The notes beneath the pieces are model-generated. The model made no database searches. It saw only the letters and a list, made by a program, of their open reading frames with translations, and was not told the DNA's origin. Shown piece by piece: positions 6,850 to 11,533 of a DNA stretch of 11,533 nucleotides. The DNA is from an uncultured Clostridia bacterium (lineage in GTDB: Bacteria > Bacillota > Clostridia > Christensenellales > Pumilibacteraceae). The stretch lies in contig CANQUR010000042.1 in NCBI GenBank assembly GCA_947627075.1, forward strand, positions 1 to 11,533, read 5' to 3'. The translations under genes and the position numbers were made by a program. Each line of letters opens with the position of its first letter. Position 1 is the first letter of the stretch.

Positions 6850-7536
6850 TCATTGCTCCGTCACATAAAAAGTCTTGCAATCGTCGACGCGAAAGCAACC
6901 GAGTACTCTGCTTTTCCAGGTGCCCGTATCGAGATGTATCTTGCAATAATCCGTTATGCGGTCTCCCTTTGCGCCCTCACGCAAATAGCATTTTATATAT
7001 GGCTCGAATCCGAGGTTTATAGTGGGCGTGTGTCCGAAAAAAACACATTTGCCGTCTATGGGCAAAACTGTCGGCTCCTTGAAAAATCGATCGTAGACAA
7101 GTTGCTCGGGCGACGCATTGCGTAGCGGGACGATCCGTCGTCGTTCGTCCAAAGGGACCCCGGAATGCACGCAAATGAAATTTTCGGACTCATAAAAAAA
7201 CGGCAAGGACTCAAATTGATCCACCGTCTCCCAATCAAGCAATTCGCCGTCATCCGAAAAATATCTTTTGAGCTCGCTTAAAACCGCATCGAAATCCTCG
7301 GGCGATCTCTCCATTATCCCTCTGTAATATTTGACAAAGGCATATTCGTGATTGCCCATTAACGCCAAGACGTTGGGCATGGAAAAAATAAGCTTGCTCA
7401 AAGCTATGGATCTGTCACCCTTTTCGATCATATCCCCACAGCAGATCAGTCTGTCTTTGCTCGAAAAGCCTATTTTATCCATTAGCTTTACAAAAAGCTC
7501 GTATTCACCGTGTATATCCGAAATCACGTACAGCAT
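6850..7536 (-). CDS. PPP-type metallophosphoesterase (serine/threonine phosphatase-like)
   Basis: A 228-residue cytoplasmic metallophosphoesterase. The PPP signature is complete: SDIHG (D7, H9), GDMIEKGDRS (D35), GNHEY (N62, H63), VHSG (H124) and FGHTP (H169), which supply the two-metal centre. Length and motif spacing match the small bacterial and phage-lambda-like protein phosphatase 1 group. The substrate could be phosphoprotein or a dinucleotide (ApaH-like); the sequence does not decide. The ATG at 7536 lies inside the end of the ADP-ribosylglycohydrolase gene, a 13-base overlap, so the two are co-transcribed and probably coupled. Its own ribosome site (AAAAGAGA) is weak, which fits coupling. 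No convincing terminator was found in the 75-base gap to the convergent CDF gene. Confidence 0.9.
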   Translation of the reverse strand: MLYVISDIHGEYELFVKLMDKIGFSSKDRLICCGDMIEKGDRSIALSKLIFSMPNVLALMGNHEYAFVKYYRGIMERSPEDFDAVLSELKRYFSDDGELLDWETVDQFESLPFFYESENFICVHSGVPLDERRRIVPLRNASPEQLVYDRFFKEPTVLPIDGKCVFFGHTPTINLGFEPYIKCYLREGAKGDRITDYCKIHLDTGTWKSRVLGCFRVDDCKTFYVTEQ

Positions 7537-8321
7537 CGCATACCATATCTCTTTTCGAACTTATCTATCACTTCGAGCATCTCATCGGGCAAATATTCAC
7601 GAACCTTGCTCCTGTCCGTCGACTTTATCGCAAAGAAGGCTTCTGCCACTCCGCCCGTAATCGCCGCTATCGTATCGGAATCTCCGCCTACCGAAATCGC
7701 ATTTCGTATCGCGTCCTCGAAATTTTCCGCTTCGAAAAAGCTCATCATGGCAACGGGAACGGTACCCGAACAAGTGACATCGAATTCGGAAGGTTCGTTT
7801 CTCCACTCCTCAAGCGAAAAATCGAGCGGATAGAACTTTTGCACATAGTCCTTTATTTGGTCCTTGCCGGCGCCGGCATTCGCAAGAAATACCGCTCCCG
7901 CCGTAGCTATCGCGCCCTTTATGCCGTCGGGATGATTATGAGTCACCTCCGCCGTAATTGCGGCGAGCCTTTCGGCGTCCTCGATACTTTGAGCATACCA
8001 GCCCACGGGCGAAACGCGCATGGCAGAACCGTTGCCCATGCTTCCATATGGTTCGACGGAATTCCCCGTCGCCCATTTGTAAAAGCGTCTGCCGTAACCT
8101 GCGCCGAGATATTTTTTTACATACGATTTGAAGGTATAAACGAGATCTCGTTTGAACTCTTCGTCATCATCTTTGCGAAGCAACGCATCGGCGACCGCGA
8201 CAGTAAGCACCGTGTCATCGGTAAATCGACATCTTTTATCAAAGAAAACAAACTCCTTGGAATTCGTATTGTTGAATTCAAATCGACTTCCTACTATATC
8301 ACCTATTATCGCACCTAACAT
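7524..8321 (-). CDS. ADP-ribosylglycohydrolase family protein (DraG/ARH-like)
   Basis: A 265-residue enzyme of the ADP-ribosylglycohydrolase family, which removes ADP-ribose from proteins or small molecules at a two-magnesium site. Visible motifs: GDIVGS (residues 7-12), FTDDT (33-37), the MGNGSAMR block (95-102), THNHPDG (127-133) and GGDSDT followed by AAITGG (212-224). These include the usual metal ligands (D35, D36, D214, D216), so it should be active. The true target is unknown; no ADP-ribosyltransferase gene is visible in the window. The ATG at 8321 has GGAGG six bases upstream and a consensus promoter. The gene overlaps the downstream phosphatase gene by 13 bases. Family assignment is firm. 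Confidence 0.94.
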   Translation of the reverse strand: MLGAIIGDIVGSRFEFNNTNSKEFVFFDKRCRFTDDTVLTVAVADALLRKDDDEEFKRDLVYTFKSYVKKYLGAGYGRRFYKWATGNSVEPYGSMGNGSAMRVSPVGWYAQSIEDAERLAAITAEVTHNHPDGIKGAIATAGAVFLANAGAGKDQIKDYVQKFYPLDFSLEEWRNEPSEFDVTCSGTVPVAMMSFFEAENFEDAIRNAISVGGDSDTIAAITGGVAEAFFAIKSTDRSKVREYLPDEMLEVIDKFEKRYGMRCCT

Positions 8322-8350
8322 TTTTTGCCTCCGATGTGTTTATAATAATT

Positions 8351-8379
8351 ATTTTACCATTATTTCGAATAAAAGTCAA
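8351..8379 (-). promoter_or_regulatory. Promoter of the ADP-ribosylglycohydrolase-phosphatase operon
   Basis: Minus strand TTGACT (8379-8374), 17-base spacer, TAAAAT (8356-8351). Expected start of transcription near 8344, giving a leader of about 23 nt with GGAGG at 8332-8328. Confidence 0.8.
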
Positions 8380-8413
8380 TACTCAAAAACAAAAATGTAG
8401 AAGTCTTTTCGTA

Positions 8414-8442
8414 TTGACATAAAGCGGTATCGGATGTATAAT
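8414..8442 (+). promoter_or_regulatory. Promoter of the YugP-like peptidase gene
   Basis: TTGACA (8414-8419), 17-base spacer, TATAAT (8437-8442): a perfect consensus at both boxes. Transcription should begin near 8449, about 31 nt before the ATG. It lies back to back with the promoter at 8351-8379. Confidence 0.9.
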
Positions 8443-8479
8443 ATAGACAGAACGACATAACGTATATAAGGAGCTCTAA

Positions 8480-9211
8480 ATGTATCTACAAGATTATTTT
8501 TGGTTTTTGGGCGCAATACTCTTATGCATGATATTTTCTGTTTTTGCAAATGCCAAAGTAAACGGCGCATTCAATAAGTATAACTGTGTCACGACGGTTT
8601 CCGGCATGACGGGACGCGAAACTGTTTTGAGACTGATGGACTCATACAACATTCGAGGGATCTCAATAGGCAGAATAAAGGGTAAATTGACAGATCACTA
8701 TCACCCGTCCCAAAATATTATCAATTTGTCGGAAGCCACTTACGGTAATAATTCCATAGCCGCGGTCGCAGTCGCGGCGCACGAAATGGGCCATGTGATG
8801 CAAAAACAAAACGGATACCTGTTTTACAGAATACGTACCGCGCTCGTGCCCATAGTAAATTTCGGTTCGTATCTTGCAATGCCTCTTGTCTTGATAGGTT
8901 TGATTTTGGATCTATTCGCAAATGCGTCATCGCCCGAAATAGGCTTTTATATCGCACTTGTAGGCGTTGCGCTTTACGGCGGCTCGCTTTTGTTCGCCTT
9001 GATAACTCTACCCGTAGAATATAACGCAAGCAGGCGCGCTAAAAAAATGCTGGTTTCAGAAGGCATTTTGACTCAAGAGGAGCTTCGCGGAGCTAACGAA
9101 GTTTTGTCGGCGGCGGCGCTTACCTATCTTGCCTCGCTCCTAACGTCTCTTGTATATTTTCTCCGCTTTTTCGTCTACGTCCTCACAATATTCGGCAGAC
9201 GCGAAAAATAG
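8480..9211 (+). CDS. Membrane zinc metallopeptidase, YugP family
   Basis: A 243-residue membrane protein of the Zn_peptidase_2 (YugP) family. An N-terminal membrane segment (residues 5-25) is followed by a soluble part carrying YHPSQNIINLSEATYG and the zinc site AAHEMGHVMQ (H101, E102, H105); E180 in LPVEYNAS is a candidate third ligand. Two central membrane segments (about 128-147 and 155-178) and a C-terminal one (about 215-238) follow. The conserved AxRRA near 183-188 fits the family. Substrates of YugP proteins are not established; a role in membrane protein turnover is inferred from the fold. AAGGAG six bases before the ATG at 8480 sets the start. The gene stands alone; I found no convincing terminator in the 78 bases to the convergent degV gene. 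Confidence 0.93.
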   Translation: MYLQDYFWFLGAILLCMIFSVFANAKVNGAFNKYNCVTTVSGMTGRETVLRLMDSYNIRGISIGRIKGKLTDHYHPSQNIINLSEATYGNNSIAAVAVAAHEMGHVMQKQNGYLFYRIRTALVPIVNFGSYLAMPLVLIGLILDLFANASSPEIGFYIALVGVALYGGSLLFALITLPVEYNASRRAKKMLVSEGILTQEELRGANEVLSAAALTYLASLLTSLVYFLRFFVYVLTIFGRREK

Positions 9212-9289
9212 GCTTATTCATATTTGACGAATAATTCGGACTGCCGTACCATATCGCCGTCCGGACACAAACGGATGATTGAGGCTCCG

Positions 9290-10144
9290 TCAGCGACAAA
9301 AGAACGCAACGCCTATCGCATTAGGCCCCACATGAGTACCTATCGTACTGCCTATCAAATATATGGGTATTTTCGTGAGATCATCTATGTGCTCTTGCCA
9401 TAGAGCCGCGCTGTCGCGCAAATACTTTTGAAGATATTCATCCGAAAGTCCGGAATACATGAGCCCGTACGGCATGGAAAAATCTATCCCGCCGCATTTT
9501 TGCACAAGCTGCATAAGCAAGTTGTTGCTTTTCTTGCTGCCGATCGCCTTGCCAACGAGCTTGACCTCTCCGTCGATCACCGATACGACGGGCTTTATCG
9601 AAAGCATTTCGCCCGCAAGTGCGGTAACGCCGGAAATCCTTCCGCCCTTTCTCAAATATTTCAGCGTATCGACGACGGCGATAACTTGTATCTTTTTTTT
9701 CTTTTCGTTCAACTCGTGTACAATATAATCGATGTCGAAATTTTTTTCGACAAGGCTCAAAGCATAGTCGCAAAGGATCCTTTCGCCCGTAGCGGCATTC
9801 AAGCTATCTATCACGAAAACCTTGCCTAAGTAGTGTCGAGCTGCTTCGTTTGCGCAAGAGTATATCCCCGAAAGCTTGGACGAGAGCGTTATGGCGATCA
9901 CTTGGTCGCCGTTTTCGGTCAACTTTCCGAATGCCTCGTCCCATCGATATTCGTTGATCATACTGGTTTTTGGAAGGTCGTCGCTTTCGATGAGTTTTTC
10001 GAAAAACCGGCTGTGCGAAAGATTTACGCCGTCGAGATATGTCTCTTCGCCAAAGCATACTTCCACCGGGATCATATCGATACCCATTTTTTGCGCTTCT
10101 TCTTGTTCGATATCCGAAGCGCTGTCTATCAATATCTTTATCAT
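9290..10144 (-). CDS. DegV family fatty-acid-binding protein (FakB-like)
   Basis: A 284-residue cytoplasmic DegV-family protein. These proteins bind a fatty acid and, as FakB, present it to the kinase FakA for phosphorylation and entry into phospholipid. Seen here: DSASD near the start (residues 7-11), PKTS (58-61), LSSKLSGIY (87-95), DTLKYLRKGGRISG (159-172) and the C-terminal IGSTIGTHVGPNAIGVAFF, all family hallmarks that line the lipid pocket. No FakA-like kinase is in the window, so involvement in fatty acid phosphorylation is inference. The ATG at 10144 is six bases after the stop of the upstream membrane gene, so the two are one operon; AGG lies before the start but the ribosome site is poor, suggesting coupling. 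Confidence 0.93.
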   Translation of the reverse strand: MIKILIDSASDIEQEEAQKMGIDMIPVEVCFGEETYLDGVNLSHSRFFEKLIESDDLPKTSMINEYRWDEAFGKLTENGDQVIAITLSSKLSGIYSCANEAARHYLGKVFVIDSLNAATGERILCDYALSLVEKNFDIDYIVHELNEKKKKIQVIAVVDTLKYLRKGGRISGVTALAGEMLSIKPVVSVIDGEVKLVGKAIGSKKSNNLLMQLVQKCGGIDFSMPYGLMYSGLSDEYLQKYLRDSAALWQEHIDDLTKIPIYLIGSTIGTHVGPNAIGVAFFCR

Positions 10145-10150
10145 ATTTTT

Positions 10151-10894
10151 TTACCTGTCATTTTCGTTCAAAAGTTCGTTTTCGGCTTTTTGAATCCGCT
10201 TATTCGGGAACATAATATTGTGAAAATCCAATTTCCATTTACCGTCGATCTTGTCGAAACGATTCCACAGCCACAAAAGGTAGCCGAGTACGACAAACAC
10301 TCCGAGAAGACCCAATACCCACAAAAGAACGCCGCCATAGCCGAGTTCGCTGACATTGAGGAAAAAGTACGGATAAACAAAGTCGGGAATGATTGCGCCC
10401 AAAATGAATATGTATACCACATAAATAAGCGGAATTATGAGGCTGTACAAAGGAGCAAAGACGGAAATGGTCCGTTTTTCGTCAAAGATGATATAGTCGA
10501 GAATAAAAAGCAGCGGCGCAAGGAAGTGATAGGACATATTACCGATGTTGCGCCAATAGCTCGCTTGAAGGGGCGAATCGAGCAAAAAGATAACAACGAG
10601 AAAGGTGACAAGGATCATGATCACAGTCATGAACTTGAATGTCCGCAATTTCTTATTGTAACCTTCGGTCTCTCCCGCTCTTACGCGCTTTACCGTGTCC
10701 GAAAGGACGATGATGGAAACAACCAGAACGAAATAGTTGCTTATGTTGGTGTAATACTTTAAAAAACTCCAAGAAAACTCGTTGCCTCCGTTAACGCCTA
10801 TATAGAATATGCCAAGCGACAAAAGGCAGGCAAATGCCGAAACGACACACAACACAACTCGATATATAAGCTGCGTTACGAGATTTTTATTCAT
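10151..10894 (-). CDS. Pr6Pr/AIG1-like integral membrane protein
   Basis: A 247-residue protein with about six membrane helices (roughly residues 8-33, 50-66, 86-105, 120-137, 145-167 and 186-212) and a polar C-terminal tail. The layout resembles the Pr6Pr family, related to eukaryotic AIG1/ADTRP: YYTNISNYF (T49, N53) at the start of helix 2, SYHFLAPLLFILDYIIF (H123, P127, D133), then PLIYVVYIFILGAI and a YPYFF end. In AIG1 and ADTRP a conserved Thr and His form the active site that hydrolyses fatty acid esters of hydroxy fatty acids; T49 and H123 are the candidate equivalents, which is inference. The start is set by GGAGG five bases before the ATG at 10894. It lies 26 bases after the MarR gene and 6 before degV. 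Confidence 0.65.
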   Translation of the reverse strand: MNKNLVTQLIYRVVLCVVSAFACLLSLGIFYIGVNGGNEFSWSFLKYYTNISNYFVLVVSIIVLSDTVKRVRAGETEGYNKKLRTFKFMTVIMILVTFLVVIFLLDSPLQASYWRNIGNMSYHFLAPLLFILDYIIFDEKRTISVFAPLYSLIIPLIYVVYIFILGAIIPDFVYPYFFLNVSELGYGGVLLWVLGLLGVFVVLGYLLWLWNRFDKIDGKWKLDFHNIMFPNKRIQKAENELLNENDR

Positions 10895-10920
10895 AACAAC
10901 CTCCGAAATTAAATTATTTA

Positions 10921-11379
10921 TTACCCGTTTGACCGATCGTAATTATTGCAAATTTCAGTCAAATTTTCCGAAATGATACCGAGCGAATGATAGAAGTTCT
11001 CCCTTTCCTCATCGGATATCCCCAAACTGCCTTTTTCGAGATTAGCAGATATTCTTTCGGAGACCCTGCCCGCGATCTGTTCGCCTTTTTCGGTGAGGCG
11101 AATGGGATTTTTGTATTTGCGCTCGCTCGTCGAATCGACATAGACAAGTCCCGCGCTCGTGAGCTCCTTGATCGTTCGAGACATCATTCCCTTGTCCTCG
11201 CCGCATATTTCGCAAAGACGAGTAAGACTCGCGCCTTTGGGAGTGTTGTACAACCCAAACAAACATTGCACCTGCTTGCCCTTTAGCCCGAGCGCCGCCA
11301 TTTCGACGTTTTTGATCCTCTGAACGCACCTTGAAATGTTGATAAGCAGCAGAGAAAATGTTGTATATCGTTGCTTCAT
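10921..11379 (-). CDS. MarR family transcriptional regulator
   Basis: A 152-residue winged-helix regulator, the usual MarR length. An N-terminal dimer helix is followed by the helix-turn-helix (SLTRLCEICGEDKG then MSRTIKELTSAGLV), a wing (STSERKYKNPIRLTEKG) with the family's LTEKG signature, and a C-terminal dimer helix. I chose the ATG at 11379, which has AAGGAG five bases upstream; a GTG 27 bases further up lies inside the -10 region of the promoter and cannot be the start. First gene of an operon with the membrane protein and degV genes, it probably represses its own operon through the palindrome at 11411-11428. The ligand is unknown; given its neighbours a lipid or membrane-active compound is a reasonable guess. 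Confidence 0.9.
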   Translation of the reverse strand: MKQRYTTFSLLLINISRCVQRIKNVEMAALGLKGKQVQCLFGLYNTPKGASLTRLCEICGEDKGMMSRTIKELTSAGLVYVDSTSERKYKNPIRLTEKGEQIAGRVSERISANLEKGSLGISDEERENFYHSLGIISENLTEICNNYDRSNG

Positions 11380-11396
11380 AAAAACTCCTTTTTGAT

Positions 11397-11425
11397 ATGA
11401 TAGCACATTTTTGTTGTCTTGTCAA
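11397..11425 (-). promoter_or_regulatory. Promoter of the MarR operon
   Basis: Minus strand TTGACA (11425-11420), 17-base spacer, TATCAT (11402-11397) preceded by TGC (extended -10). Transcription should begin near 11390, leaving a leader of about 11 nt in which AAGGAG is the very first sequence. Confidence 0.85.
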
Positions 11426-11428
11426 CAA
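11411..11428. promoter_or_regulatory. Candidate MarR operator palindrome
   Basis: TTGTTG (11411-11416) and CAACAA (11423-11428) form a perfect inverted repeat with a 6-base spacer, covering the -35 box of the MarR promoter. Size and position fit an autorepressor site, but binding is inferred. Confidence 0.5.
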
Positions 11429-11467
11429 TTTATCGTGGCAATTATATATAATCGTATTACAAAAACA

Positions 11468-11495
11468 GAGCGATCTTTTACGATCGCTCCTTTTT
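11468..11495. terminator. Bidirectional intrinsic terminator
   Basis: An 8-bp perfect stem (GAGCGATC with GATCGCTC) closes a 6-nt loop; five T follow on the plus strand and a T-run (TGTTTTT) follows on the minus strand. On the minus strand it would end the gene whose tail is at 11494-11533 and insulate the MarR promoter. Confidence 0.85.
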
Positions 11496-11533
11496 ATGCG
11501 GTGTTCATTCCCCCACAATTTGTTTTCGGCATT
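11494..11533 (-). CDS. Possible C-terminal end of a minus-strand gene (partial)
   Basis: On the minus strand the last 40 bases can be read as MPKTNCGGMNTA followed by TAA, right before a terminator hairpin. Position and termination fit the tail of a gene that starts beyond the window. Only 12 codons are visible, so the product cannot be named and the reading could be chance. Confidence 0.35.
   Translation of the reverse strand, partial: MPKTNCGGMNTA

Noticed and set aside
9212..9289. Terminator between the peptidase and degV genes
   Set aside because: Weak hairpins occur, such as TTATTC with GAATAA, but none has a T-run, so I could not support one.
9833..10762. 309-codon plus-strand open frame opposite degV and the membrane protein gene
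   Set aside because: It spans two real minus-strand genes and the gap between them, has no promoter or ribosome site, and its composition mirrors the antisense codons.

Overview
The window looks like a chromosomal segment of a low-to-moderate GC Gram-positive bacterium, most likely an anaerobic gut-type member of Bacillota, class Clostridia. The grounds are strong sigma-A type promoters (TTGACA/TTGACT, 17-base spacers, TATAAT-like -10 boxes), AGGAG-type ribosome binding sites, and the gene families present: a BspA-like leucine-rich repeat lipoprotein, a YugP-type peptidase, DegV and DUF1292. The genus cannot be named from this sequence.

Layout. (1) Positions 1-2918, minus strand: a very large surface lipoprotein whose 3' end lies outside the window. 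It has a lipobox signal peptide, five Cys/His-rich repeats and about 20 BspA-type leucine-rich repeats. It is preceded by a consensus promoter and a leader of about 195 nt that holds a long hairpin, an intrinsic terminator and a possible antiterminator. This is the most interesting regulatory feature seen. (2) 2987-3450, minus: an AT-rich orphan gene of 112 aa with its own terminator and a weak promoter. (3) 3450-5553, minus: aspS followed by a one-base-overlapping DUF1292 gene, with a promoter in front and a terminator behind. (4) 5584-6774, plus: a CDF-family metal exporter with Mn-type motif residues, divergent from aspS. (5) 6850-8379, minus: an ADP-ribosylglycohydrolase gene overlapping a PPP-type phosphatase gene. 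(6) 8414-9211, plus: a YugP-like membrane zinc metallopeptidase, divergent from (5). (7) 9290-11425, minus: a compact MarR regulator, Pr6Pr/AIG1-like membrane protein and DegV operon with a palindrome over the -35 box. (8) 11468-11533: a bidirectional terminator and the probable last 12 codons of another minus-strand gene.

How the genes fit together. Aspartyl-tRNA synthetase, DUF1292, the CDF exporter, the peptidase and DegV look like ordinary core genes. The accessory or regulatory interest lies in the surface protein with its attenuator-like leader, the orphan AT-rich gene beside it, the paired ADP-ribose hydrolase and phosphatase, and the MarR-controlled pair in which both structural genes belong to families linked to fatty acids or fatty-acid esters. 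No tRNA, rRNA, CRISPR array, insertion sequence or phage gene was seen.
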